Shown here: one piece after another, positions 6,259-13,063 of the stretch
Layout: each line of letters opens with the position of its first letter
Position numbering within the stretch: the stretch's first letter is position 1
NCBI GenBank assembly: GCA_016183145.1
Contig: JACPFE010000134.1
Span: 1-17,700, forward strand
Direction: 5' to 3'
DNA: 17,700 nt
Origin: Deltaproteobacteria bacterium
GTDB taxonomy: Bacteria; Desulfobacterota; Binatia; UBA9968
Program-made: the position numbers and the translations under genes
Notes under the pieces: model-generated
The model's input: the letters and a program-made list of their open reading frames with translations, nothing else
What the model was told of the DNA's origin: nothing
The model's database searches: none

Positions 6259-7326
6259 CTAGCGCGGTGGCAACGGGTCGTTGCCCGCGAGCTTGTTGAA
6301 TAGCGCGATGACTTCGGAGTCGCGCGGAATATCTTTGATCGCCTTTTCCTGCTCCTCGGGTGTGAGCGGCGTGGCGTCGTCGGCGGAGAGCTTCTTAAAC
6401 TCGCGGAGGAAAACCGGGTCCTTGAAGGTCTTGCGCATCGCATCGCGCCAGATGGCGACCGCTTCCTGTGGAGTCCCGGGCGGCAAGATGTACGGTGAGC
6501 CGACCAGACGGAAGGTGCGAAACATCGCCATGATTTTTCTTTCCTTATCCGTCTTGGCGAAAGCTTCCAACTCGGGCAATTTATTGAAGGCCGGGTGGGG
6601 ATGCCGGTCGTCCTTCGGGATCTGGATGATCGCGTGATAGTTGATGAGCTTCTTTTCCACATGGTCGGGCGATCGCTGCAAGATGGTGTCCGGGATGTTG
6701 GCCCGGGCGTCCAGCTCGCCGCGCTCCATCGCCAGGTCGAGTTCCGGCCCGGAAAATCCGGTGACGAAGCGCGGCTCTTTGAGGCCGAGCAACCAGGAAA
6801 ATAGCCGGCCATTAATATAGATGTCATGACCGACCGTCTGTGCGCCGACGCGAATTCCAGGGCGAGCGCGCAGCTTATCCAGGCTGTCCAGGCCGAGTTT
6901 TGCGACCGAGCCGAAGACATACTGCGCGTTGCTGTTGGAAGTGCCGAGGTAGATAAGTTTGTCGATGTCGTACTCGACCCCCGTCGAACCGAGGATCGCG
7001 TTGGCGATGAGGCCGGAGCCCACGTTGCCGATCGTCAGGCCGTCGGGTTTCGCATTTCGAGCGATGTAGTTCGCCGCCTTGCGGCCGCCGCCGCCGGGCA
7101 TGAACTGGGTAACCATAGTCGGCTCGCCAGGAATGTACTTGCGCAAAAACGGGATCGCCGCCTGCACCCTCATCGCGCCGGTACCGCCCGGCTCGCGTCC
7201 CTGGATGAGAATGATGGTTTTGCCTTGAAAGTAGGAGGTGGGTTGGGCGAAAAGAGGCCCGCTCACCGCGGCCAACAATGCAACCGCCACCGCGCTGACG
7301 ACCACGAAAATCAATCTGTTTCTCAT
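6259..7326 (-). CDS. Tripartite tricarboxylate transporter (TctC/Bug family) substrate-binding protein, orphan
   Basis: A 355-residue periplasmic binding protein of the Bug/TctC family, which captures small carboxylates or related ligands. It has a typical signal peptide (MRNRLIFVVVSAVAVALLAA...LFAQ, cleavage near residue 27). Then come the family's first strand GKTIILIQGREPGGTGAMR, PTMVTQFMPGGGGRKAANYI, and the C-terminal block LPPGTPQEAVAIWRDAMRKTFKDPVFLREFKK. The start is well fixed: AAAGGAG lies 5 nt before the ATG. No TctA or TctB membrane genes are next to it, so it is an orphan binding protein, common in this family in environmental bacteria. It may work with a distant transporter, or in sensing. 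Ligand unknown. It converges with nth and is preceded by a palindromic dyad. Confidence 0.88.
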   Translation of the reverse strand: MRNRLIFVVVSAVAVALLAAVSGPLFAQPTSYFQGKTIILIQGREPGGTGAMRVQAAIPFLRKYIPGEPTMVTQFMPGGGGRKAANYIARNAKPDGLTIGNVGSGLIANAILGSTGVEYDIDKLIYLGTSNSNAQYVFGSVAKLGLDSLDKLRARPGIRVGAQTVGHDIYINGRLFSWLLGLKEPRFVTGFSGPELDLAMERGELDARANIPDTILQRSPDHVEKKLINYHAIIQIPKDDRHPHPAFNKLPELEAFAKTDKERKIMAMFRTFRLVGSPYILPPGTPQEAVAIWRDAMRKTFKDPVFLREFKKLSADDATPLTPEEQEKAIKDIPRDSEVIALFNKLAGNDPLPPR

Positions 7327-7331
7327 GGAAT

Positions 7332-7338
7332 CTCCTTT
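7332..7338 (-). promoter_or_regulatory. Shine-Dalgarno site of the TctC-type gene
   Basis: On the minus strand AAAGGAG is followed by 5 nt (ATTCC) and the ATG at 7326. It is the clearest ribosome site in the window and fixes the start of the binding-protein gene, in contrast to neighbours such as surE and the permease, which have none. Confidence 0.75.
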
Positions 7339-7368
7339 GGCAATCGGGGTGCGTTGTCAATTACCGAT

Positions 7369-7394
7369 TCCCAGTCATTAAGTCAATACTGGGA
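7369..7394. promoter_or_regulatory. Operator-like inverted repeat upstream of the TctC-type gene
   Basis: TCCCAGT (7369-7375) and ACTGGGA (7388-7394) form a perfect 7-bp inverted repeat with a 12-nt spacer; one mismatch further out the symmetry continues. It sits about 43 bp before the gene start. On the minus strand a TTGACT hexamer lies in the spacer, with a poor -10 17 bp downstream. A regulator binding here could control the binding-protein gene. The dyad is seen directly; its role is inferred. Confidence 0.35.
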
Positions 7395-7404
7395 TTAAAC
7401 GACT

Positions 7405-7426
7405 TTCACCAGCCACGCTTGGTGAA
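7405..7426 (-). terminator. Stem-loop downstream of surE, possible terminator
   Basis: TTCACCA (7405-7411) and TGGTGAA (7420-7426) form a perfect 7-bp stem with an 8-nt loop, about 50 nt after the surE stop codon in the direction of surE transcription. The following minus-strand sequence, GTCGTTTAAT, is only mildly T-rich, so rho-independent termination is possible but weak. A second stem, GAGCGA/TCGCTC (7455-7475), lies directly after the surE stop. Confidence 0.35.
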
Positions 7427-7476
7427 GCTTTGTTGGTATCTTCGTCGTGCATCGGAGCGAATGCCAGCCTCGCTCA

Positions 7477-8226
7477 TCATGGCCAAGCGAAGTTAGGGAA
7501 TTGGCCGTTCTGTAACAACTCGAAGTTCGTCAGATCGACTTGCAAGGGCGTGACTGAGACATATCCCTCTTGAACCGCAACGCCATCGGTGCCATCGTCC
7601 TGCGCGAAGCCGAGGTCGTCGCCGCCAATCCAATAGTATTTTCCGCCGCGCGGATCGACTCTTTCGACGATATTCTCACTATAGTGGCGTTTACCCATGC
7701 GCGTCAGGCGCCATCCTTTGATTTCACCTTTGGGAATGGGCGGGACGTTAACATTCAACAAAGTTTTCGGGGGAATTTCGCGCTGCCGGATTTGCCCAAG
7801 CAAATGCATGATGAAGTCGGCGGAGGCGCGAAAATCGAAATCCTTGAAGGTCACCAGCGACATCGCGATGGCGGGCAAACCGAGCAGCGCGCCCTCGATG
7901 GCGGCGGAGACGGTCCCCGAGTAGATGATATCGTCGCCCAAATTAGGCCCCTTGTTGATCCCCGAGATCACGAGATCGGGCCGCACTGGCAACAATCCGG
8001 TCAGCGCCAGCTTCACGCAATCGACCGGGGTGCCATCGACCGATAGCCGTCGCGGTCCGAGTTCATTGACCCGAAGCGGCCGGTGCAGGGTGAGTGCATG
8101 GCTCATGGAGCTCTGCGCCCGGTCCGGCGCCACCGTATAAACGTCCGCGACGGATCGCAGCGCGTCATCGAGGGCCGTGAGCCCCTCGGATTGGATGCCG
8201 TCGTCGTTCGAGAGCAGGATGATCAT
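7477..8226 (-). CDS. surE: 5'/3'-nucleotidase SurE
   Basis: A 249-residue metal-dependent nucleotidase/survival protein of the SurE family, hydrolysing 5' and 3' nucleoside monophosphates in the cytoplasm. Diagnostic motifs are the N-terminal SNDDG (D8 and D9 bind the metal), APDRAQSSMSHALTL with the conserved serines near residue 40, DGTPVDCVKLAL, and SGINKGPNLGDDIIYSGTVS followed by AAIEGALLG. Length is normal. The ATG at 8226 starts directly at MIILLSNDDG and has no Shine-Dalgarno sequence. In many proteobacteria surE sits beside pcm, which repairs isoaspartyl residues; here the pcm homologue lies 3.8 kb away on the opposite strand. No rpoS or nlpD is present. Function is very secure. Confidence 0.97.
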   Translation of the reverse strand: MIILLSNDDGIQSEGLTALDDALRSVADVYTVAPDRAQSSMSHALTLHRPLRVNELGPRRLSVDGTPVDCVKLALTGLLPVRPDLVISGINKGPNLGDDIIYSGTVSAAIEGALLGLPAIAMSLVTFKDFDFRASADFIMHLLGQIRQREIPPKTLLNVNVPPIPKGEIKGWRLTRMGKRHYSENIVERVDPRGGKYYWIGGDDLGFAQDDGTDGVAVQEGYVSVTPLQVDLTNFELLQNGQFPNFAWP

Positions 8227-8440
8227 GGCGGCATTGTGGCAAAGAAGCGCGACGCGGACAAGGGCAAGAGCGCGGCCGTGGAAAGGTCGTGTTGACAGGA
8301 GGTTGAGCTTTGTCGTAGATGAGCGCGACGGATGAAAAACGCTATCGAGAGTCGCATCTTTGCCGGCTGCTGGGCAATCCGGTGGTGGATTAGGTCGTGG
8401 TGCTCTCGGACGCCGGCGCGCCGACGATCAGAAAAGAACC
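8227..8440. other. Gene-poor gap with possible regulator remnant
   Basis: This is the first part of a 375-base stretch without an intact gene between surE and the permease. A short reading frame from ATG 8319 encodes SATDEKRYRESHLCRLLGNP and stops at TAG 8391. In the same frame beyond the stop comes VVVLSDAGAPTI. The pattern recalls the N-terminus of an ArsR/MarR-type winged-helix regulator, and it ends where the palindromic repeats begin. An AGGAGG (8297-8302) is 16 nt before the ATG, too far for normal use. I read it as a decayed gene fragment, with low confidence. Confidence 0.3.
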
Positions 8441-8603
8441 AAGACCCTTTGCATTCACTCAGGGTGAGTTCACCTCAGAGTTAGACTGAGGCAAGATCCT
8501 TCGCTCACGCTCAGGATGATCTCACCTCAGTCAATCACTGAAGGAAAGATCCTTCGACTTCGCTCAGGATGATCTCACCTCAGTGTTTCACTGAGGTGAG
8601 ATC
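8441..8603. repeat. Three tandem palindromic repeats (52-53 bp period)
   Basis: Copies start at 8441 (AAGACCC, degenerate), 8493 (AAGATCC) and 8546 (AAGATCC). Copies two and three share AAGATCCTTCG, CGCTCAGGATGATCTCACC and an ACTGA element, with a 53-bp step. Each unit has two dyads: ATCCT/AGGAT, and a CCTCAG/CTGAGG dyad that is perfect in copies one and three. In copy three the second dyad is a perfect 15-bp stem (GATCTCACCTCAGTG, 8571-8585) with a 3-nt loop and the complementary arm at 8589-8603. The array reaches into the permease stop codon. It resembles REP/BIME-type dispersed repeats; no transposase is nearby. Confidence 0.75.
8571..8603. terminator. Perfect 15-bp hairpin at the permease stop codon
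   Basis: The arms 8571-8585 and 8589-8603 are exact reverse complements around a TTT loop. The right arm covers the first two plus-strand bases of the permease stop codon (8602-8604, TGA on the minus strand), so the permease transcript would fold directly at its stop. There is no T-run after it on the minus strand, so intrinsic termination is doubtful. RNA 3'-end protection or translational effects are alternatives. Confidence 0.45.
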
Positions 8604-10440
8604 AATTGCAGATCATCAAATGGCAGTCCCGCGGCAGTTTTTTGGTCAAGCCTTTGAGCACGTGGCCGCGCAACATGTGATAGAACGCCGAGCGACGCGA
8701 TGCGCCGATCAAGACCGTGTCGACGTCGAGCTCCTTGGCAGCGTGCGCGATGGCATCGGCGGCATTGTGCGAAACGGTCCAGATTGGAATGATCTCGACG
8801 TTGCTGCCGCGCACCGCTTGCAGCGCCGCTTTCAAGGTCTCGATTCCCTGTTCATTAGGAACGTGCGGCGTATCGCCGGCGAAAAGCCCGGGCCATTCTT
8901 CGACGTAGATGCAATAAAGCGCCGATTCGCCCTTACCCCTGGCCCGCGTGATCCCCTCCTGAATCAAGCGCGGACTCTCATCGCGCAGCGCCAGCAACGT
9001 CGAAGAAGAATAGAGCGGTTTGACTTCCATCGCTTCGGCGAGCGTGACCAATCCCTTCAGCTCCTCCTCGACTAGACTTTCGGAGGCGCGGTAAGCGCGG
9101 GCCTGGAGGCGCTGGATGAAGGGAATCTGCACTAGCAGATCGACAAACCACGCCCGGCGCACGCCCACGGCCGTGACCATGCCGATGAGCGTCACTGCTC
9201 CGCCGAAATAGGTCGCCAGTTGTTTCTCGCCAAGATTGACGCCCCACGCGGTAATGACCATTGCCGTGGTCAGCGCACCGATCCAAAAGCCAATGTCGCG
9301 GCGCCCCAATCGCCAGCGAATCGTATCGAGACTTAAGGACGAGAAAACAAAGGCGCCGAGCAGACCGAAGGCGTACATATCGCCAAGGATAGCCATTTGC
9401 CCTTGGGTCAAAAGAATAAGCAGCGCCGGGACGACGGTAGCGACGAGGATGGCGATATGAGGCGTGTTGAAGGCGCGGTTACGCAGCTCCATAATTTTTG
9501 GTAGGAAACCCTGGCGCGAGAGGGCGAGAAATACGTGATAGGAGCCGATGATCGCGGTATTCGAGGCGAAGAGCAAAAGACTCGACGCGGTGAGGACAAC
9601 CGCGAGTTTGATTCCTAAACCGCCGACGATGAGGCCGAGCTCGGAAATGAAACGCTCGCTTTGCGTCGCTTTGACCTCTGCCGACAAAAGCCCGACGGAA
9701 AGCGCCGTCAGGATCGGCGAGGTGATGACCATCGTGATCATGACGGCGGCCATGGCGTAGCGGGTCGTGCGGCGCAGCGGCAAACGCATGGTGGGGCTGA
9801 GCTGGCTGATGCTCTCCAGGCCCGAGAAGGCGAGCCAAGCGGCGGCGAACCCGACCAGGAGTTCGTAAGTGGTAATGCCTTTCCCCATGCTCAGGTGGCC
9901 GAGGATCGTGCGCCATTGTTCGGCGTTCATGTTCCAGAACGCGCCGCCGATGACGACCAGATCGACGAGGAAAGCCGAGCCGGCCATGACGAGGGAAACC
10001 GTGGCGCTTTCCCGAATGCCGATGATGTTGAGCGCCGCCAGCACTGCGACGCCCAAGCAGGACAGGAGCACGACGTGCGCGTCCAAAGCGGAAAACGCGC
10101 TGCCGATGTATTGCAGGCCAGAGACCGTCGAGATCGCCGTGGTGAGAAAGTAATCGACGGTGATCAGCATTCCGCCGAGACACCCCCACATGGGGCCGAA
10201 GGCTTTGGTTGTAATCGTGACGACCCCGCCGCCCTCGGGATTGCGCCAGGAGATTTCGATATACTTGAGTGCGAGCAGGATAAAACCGCCCGTGGTCAGC
10301 AGCACGAAGAACGGCGTGGCGTCTTTGACGTGGCCGTAGAGGATGCCGGGAACATAGTAGACCGATGTTCCGATGTCGCAGAACACAACCGCCCAAGCCA
10401 AAAACCAGTTGAGCTGCCTTGTGTCTTTCGTCGGTTGCAT
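8602..10440 (-). CDS. APC-superfamily amino acid permease with C-terminal universal stress protein domain
   Basis: A 612-residue membrane protein. Residues 1-440 contain about 12 hydrophobic helices of an amino acid/polyamine/organocation transporter. The first helix carries the substrate-site stretch FCDIGTSVYYVPGILYG, and EGGGVVTITTKAFGPMWG follows between helices 2 and 3. From about residue 450 there is a soluble part ending in a UspA-like fold: an Ile/Tyr-rich strand (ALYCIYVEEW), a central IWTVSHNAADAIAHAAKELDVDTVLIGASRR and the final LTKKLPRDCHLMI. The GASRR...GHVLKGLTK spacing recalls the nucleotide-binding G-x2-G-x9-GS/T pattern of ATP-binding Usp proteins. The fused domain may sense nucleotide or stress to gate transport. 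Substrate unknown. No ribosome site precedes the ATG at 10440, and the gene ends in a palindromic repeat. Divergent from the sensor gene. Confidence 0.9.
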   Translation of the reverse strand: MQPTKDTRQLNWFLAWAVVFCDIGTSVYYVPGILYGHVKDATPFFVLLTTGGFILLALKYIEISWRNPEGGGVVTITTKAFGPMWGCLGGMLITVDYFLTTAISTVSGLQYIGSAFSALDAHVVLLSCLGVAVLAALNIIGIRESATVSLVMAGSAFLVDLVVIGGAFWNMNAEQWRTILGHLSMGKGITTYELLVGFAAAWLAFSGLESISQLSPTMRLPLRRTTRYAMAAVMITMVITSPILTALSVGLLSAEVKATQSERFISELGLIVGGLGIKLAVVLTASSLLLFASNTAIIGSYHVFLALSRQGFLPKIMELRNRAFNTPHIAILVATVVPALLILLTQGQMAILGDMYAFGLLGAFVFSSLSLDTIRWRLGRRDIGFWIGALTTAMVITAWGVNLGEKQLATYFGGAVTLIGMVTAVGVRRAWFVDLLVQIPFIQRLQARAYRASESLVEEELKGLVTLAEAMEVKPLYSSSTLLALRDESPRLIQEGITRARGKGESALYCIYVEEWPGLFAGDTPHVPNEQGIETLKAALQAVRGSNVEIIPIWTVSHNAADAIAHAAKELDVDTVLIGASRRSAFYHMLRGHVLKGLTKKLPRDCHLMICN

Positions 10441-10507
10441 TATTGATCTAATTTTTCTGAATTTTCGGATCGGCCGGGGCGTGGCGCCGGGATGCTTGCG
10501 CCGGGTC

Positions 10508-10537
10508 TTGCAATCCTGGGATTGAAGGAATTATGAT
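10508..10537 (+). promoter_or_regulatory. Candidate sigma-70 promoter of the PAS/receiver gene
   Basis: TTGCAA (10508-10513) and TATGAT (10532-10537) are separated by 18 bp. Transcription would start near 10544, about 16 nt before the ATG at 10560, again with a short leader and no Shine-Dalgarno sequence. Five of six -10 bases match consensus. Directly upstream, GCGCCGGG occurs twice as a short direct repeat. Confidence 0.45.
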
Positions 10538-10559
10538 ACTCCAATTCCGCTAGCCCGAT

Positions 10560-11720
10560 ATGTCGTTACCTCTACAATACTTTCAGAAACTCGTCGAGAG
10601 TTGCCCCGATATTATTATCGCGGTCGATAAGCGCGGCACCATTACCTTCTATAACGACGGCGCGCGACAAAACCTCGGTTTCAGCCCGGACGAAGTCCTC
10701 GGTAAAAACGTCCTGGAAATTTATCCGACGATGGAAGAAGCGCGCCGGGTGATGGCCGCGATGCGCGCCGACGAGATGCGCGCCGACGATGGCGACGGGA
10801 AAGGCCGGGTGCGCAACTTCGAGACGATTTTCAAAACCAAAAAAGGCGACAACATTCCCGTGGCGATCTCGGCGTCGATCATCTACGACGAGAAGGGAAA
10901 TGAGGTGGGCTCCATCGGCTTCGCCAAGGATATTCGTGAGATCAGGCGGCGGGATCGTCTGGTGACGCTGGCCGAGGTCGCCGTCGGTTTGTCCCACGAG
11001 ATCAACAACTCGTTGGAGGTGCTGGTCAACCAGATTGAGATGCTGAAGAAATACGTCGGCCGGGTCGCCGCCGACGAAGAATTCATCGTAGAATCAGACC
11101 GGCTCGAGTCGGCGGCTTCGCAAGTGAAAAAGATCCAGGACATTACCGCGCGCATCGGCCAGATGGCCGAAGAAGGAGAGTACGGCACCAAAGAGTATTT
11201 AAGTGGAAAATTGATGACCGATCTCCACCTGGACGACGCGAGCGATCCATGCGAGAGCGCCAAACCAGACGAGAATTTTCCGCTAGGCGGCCTAAGGATT
11301 CTGGTCGTGGATGACGATGCGGGCGTTTGCCAATCCCTGAAGGATCTTCTGGAGGCGGAGCGCTGCTGTATCGACACGGCGGCGTCGGGGGTTTTCGCCA
11401 TGCAGTCGCTAAAGCGGCAGCAGTTCGACCTGGTGCTGAGCGACGTCGTGATGCCGGACATGGACGGCTATCAACTTTACCAGACCGTCAAGCAGGCTAC
11501 ACCTAAGCTTCCGGTGGTGTTGATGACGGCGTTCAATTACGACAAGGACCACGTGATCAAGCGCAGTTGCCTGGAAGGATTGCAGGGCGTCATTTTTAAG
11601 AAACCGGTAAACCCCGCCATGCTCAAGCAAGTTCTCCTCCAACAATGCCGTCCCGAAGCTGCGGCCCGGGTAACCCCCAGCTCCGCGATGACGCCCGCGT
11701 CGATTCAAAAACTCGAGTAG
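10560..11720 (+). CDS. PAS - HisKA - receiver signalling protein without ATPase domain
   Basis: A 386-residue cytoplasmic signalling protein with no transmembrane helix. Residues 1-125 are a PAS sensor domain (PDIIIAVDKRGTITFYNDGA, GFSPDEVLGKN, ending GSIGFAKDIREIRRRD). Residues 135-165 match a histidine-kinase dimerisation helix with the phospho-acceptor H146 in VGLSHEINNSLE. Residues 245-365 form a receiver domain with acidic D251-D253, phospho-acceptor D295 in LVLSDVVMPDMDG, T323 and K348. The HATPase_c domain expected after HisKA is absent: only about 80 residues lie between, without N or G boxes. It therefore cannot be a normal autokinase and may pass phosphate between H146 and D295 from another kinase. 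A TPR protein gene starts 8 nt downstream, so the two are likely co-expressed. No output domain is seen. Confidence 0.88.
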   Translation: MSLPLQYFQKLVESCPDIIIAVDKRGTITFYNDGARQNLGFSPDEVLGKNVLEIYPTMEEARRVMAAMRADEMRADDGDGKGRVRNFETIFKTKKGDNIPVAISASIIYDEKGNEVGSIGFAKDIREIRRRDRLVTLAEVAVGLSHEINNSLEVLVNQIEMLKKYVGRVAADEEFIVESDRLESAASQVKKIQDITARIGQMAEEGEYGTKEYLSGKLMTDLHLDDASDPCESAKPDENFPLGGLRILVVDDDAGVCQSLKDLLEAERCCIDTAASGVFAMQSLKRQQFDLVLSDVVMPDMDGYQLYQTVKQATPKLPVVLMTAFNYDKDHVIKRSCLEGLQGVIFKKPVNPAMLKQVLLQQCRPEAAARVTPSSAMTPASIQKLE

Positions 11721-11728
11721 CCGAGACC

Positions 11729-12076
11729 GTGAACAAGGTAGAGCACTACAACCAAGGGATGGAGTTTTTCGCCCAGGACAAGCTGGAGGAGGCGATCGCG
11801 GCCTACCAGCGGGCGCTAGAAGAGGATGCCAACTACGCCGATGCTCTGCATGCCCTGGCTATGAGCTACGCGCAGCTCGGCAGGCTCGAGGAGGCCATCG
11901 CGACAGGCAAAAGACTCATCGAAGTGGCGCCGGACGACGAGCTGGCCTACACGAGTCTCTCGATCTTCTACCAACAAAAGGGCATGATCGCCGAGGCCGA
12001 GCAGGTGAGCGCGCAAGCGAGAACCCTGGGGTGGAAGCGCCAACTTGGCGAAGCGAATCAGCGGAAGAAAAGTTAG
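11729..12076 (+). CDS. Small TPR-repeat protein
   Basis: A 115-residue protein made almost wholly of three tetratricopeptide repeats: YNQGMEFFAQDKLEEAI (first), HALAMSYAQLGRLEEAIATG (second) and SLSIFYQQKGMIAEAEQVS (third), followed by a basic tail GWKRQLGEANQRKKS. TPR units bind partner proteins. The frame is open further upstream into the sensor gene, but the residues there are unrelated in style. GTG 11729 (MNKVEHYNQGM) lies 8 nt after the sensor stop and gives a clean TPR start, so I prefer it over ATG 11645. No signal peptide or membrane segment, so it is cytosolic. As the second gene of a two-gene unit it may be the partner or scaffold for the PAS/receiver protein; this is inference from position only. 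Confidence 0.75.
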   Translation: MNKVEHYNQGMEFFAQDKLEEAIAAYQRALEEDANYADALHALAMSYAQLGRLEEAIATGKRLIEVAPDDELAYTSLSIFYQQKGMIAEAEQVSAQARTLGWKRQLGEANQRKKS

Positions 12077-12083
12077 GCAAAAA

Positions 12084-12134
12084 GCTTGACGCCGCACAAA
12101 GCGCCAAAACATGACAACGCTTGACGCCGTTGTC
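12084..12134. repeat. Direct repeat and 7-bp hairpin after the TPR gene
   Basis: GCTTGACGCCG occurs at 12084-12094 and again at 12119-12129. The second copy sits within a stem-loop: GACAACG (12113-12119) pairs with CGTTGTC (12128-12134) across an 8-nt loop. It lies just after the TPR gene and might terminate its transcript, although only TCTTCC follows and no T-run. The remaining bases up to 12321 show no gene; a weak TTGCTG/TAATAA promoter-like pair is seen at 12229-12257. Confidence 0.35.
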
Positions 12135-12321
12135 TTCCGGGTCCCGTTCTCTCAGCCGGCCTTTCAGCTTTCCCGGACCAACGAACAACCAACGCCTTAC
12201 GCTTGGCGGCTAGACACCCAGAGCGTACTTGCTGTTTGAATTCTAACTCGATAATAATGAAGACGTGATGTTGAAAGGAACGCTGCGCATAAACTGAGCC
12301 GGCTGGGCAAACGGAGAAGCC

Positions 12322-12879
12322 ATGCAGACGACGTCCATGTTAGGCCCGGTTGAAAAGTTGGCAAAGTTGCTGGCCGACGCCACGCGGGTTGATGAAAGAA
12401 TTGACGATGTGACGACGGCGCTGTCGTTGATCAAAAAACGCGTGTCGGAATCCTTGGCGCAACACTACGTCGCCATGAAAGATTACCGATTTCAAATGCC
12501 GGAGGATCTCATGAAAGAAGAACAATCATACGAGCGGTTACTCCAGGCGCTACAAGACATGAAAGCTGAGATCGCTAAGCAAATACGGCCGGTGGAAGAA
12601 CAGATCATCCGGGCGAATGTCGACCACTTACGTCAAACGTTCAACCAAGAAGGCCGAAGGCTAAATAAATGTCTTGAGGACATCGACGACAATATCTTAG
12701 CTTGCCGGCAATACCTACAGGACTATGAGCGCATTCGCTCCAGTCTCCACGCGCTCAACGAGAAGCTTTGCCAATTGGGCGCCGATGCGATTCAAGTTCC
12801 GGATGGCTTGCCGTCCGCAGACCTGGGAGATATCGTCAGACGACGAATAGAGAACTTAAGGTCCCAGGGAAAGATTTAG
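12322..12879 (+). CDS. Hypothetical coiled-coil protein
   Basis: A 185-residue protein that I do not recognise. GGAG lies 5 nt before the ATG (cggagaagccATG), supporting the start. It is almost entirely predicted helix, rich in E, K, L, Q and R, with heptad-like stretches at about residues 10-45 (VEKLAKLLADATRVDERIDD), 62-100 and 103-150. Three cysteines lie in the second half (C117, C127, C147). There is no signal peptide, no membrane helix and no clear catalytic motif. The C-terminus (LPSADLGDIVRRRIENLRSQGKI) is less regular. Base composition and codon use are less GC-biased than in the neighbours. It stands alone, with gaps of 245 and 184 bases around it. A structural or partner-binding role is possible, but no function can be named. 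Confidence 0.65.
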   Translation: MQTTSMLGPVEKLAKLLADATRVDERIDDVTTALSLIKKRVSESLAQHYVAMKDYRFQMPEDLMKEEQSYERLLQALQDMKAEIAKQIRPVEEQIIRANVDHLRQTFNQEGRRLNKCLEDIDDNILACRQYLQDYERIRSSLHALNEKLCQLGADAIQVPDGLPSADLGDIVRRRIENLRSQGKI

Positions 12880-13063
12880 CGGTTGGTGACCGATTTCCAC
12901 GGGCGCGCGTTGATCGCCACTAGGGCAACGGGCACAGAGCATCCACGATCGTGTTTCCCGAAGGCTCATCCCGCGCACACGGCTACGCTTCATTAGCCAA
13001 AACTCTCTGATCCGATGATGTGAATTCGCTGGGAGCGACTTCGTTTCGCGTCGGAATTTTCCC

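Noticed and set aside
5859..6920. Long minus-strand open frame of 353 codons
   Set aside because: It overlaps nth and the TctC-type gene, is Ser/Arg/Pro-rich and has no family likeness; it is a high-GC shadow of the real genes.
9661..10446. Plus-strand open frame of 261 codons within the permease gene
   Set aside because: Polar, charge-rich translation without motifs, opposite an obvious membrane protein.
10478..10500. Sigma-54-like promoter (TGGCGC...TTGC) before the PAS gene
   Set aside because: The spacing between the GG and GC elements is wrong for sigma-54 (9 or 13 instead of 10).
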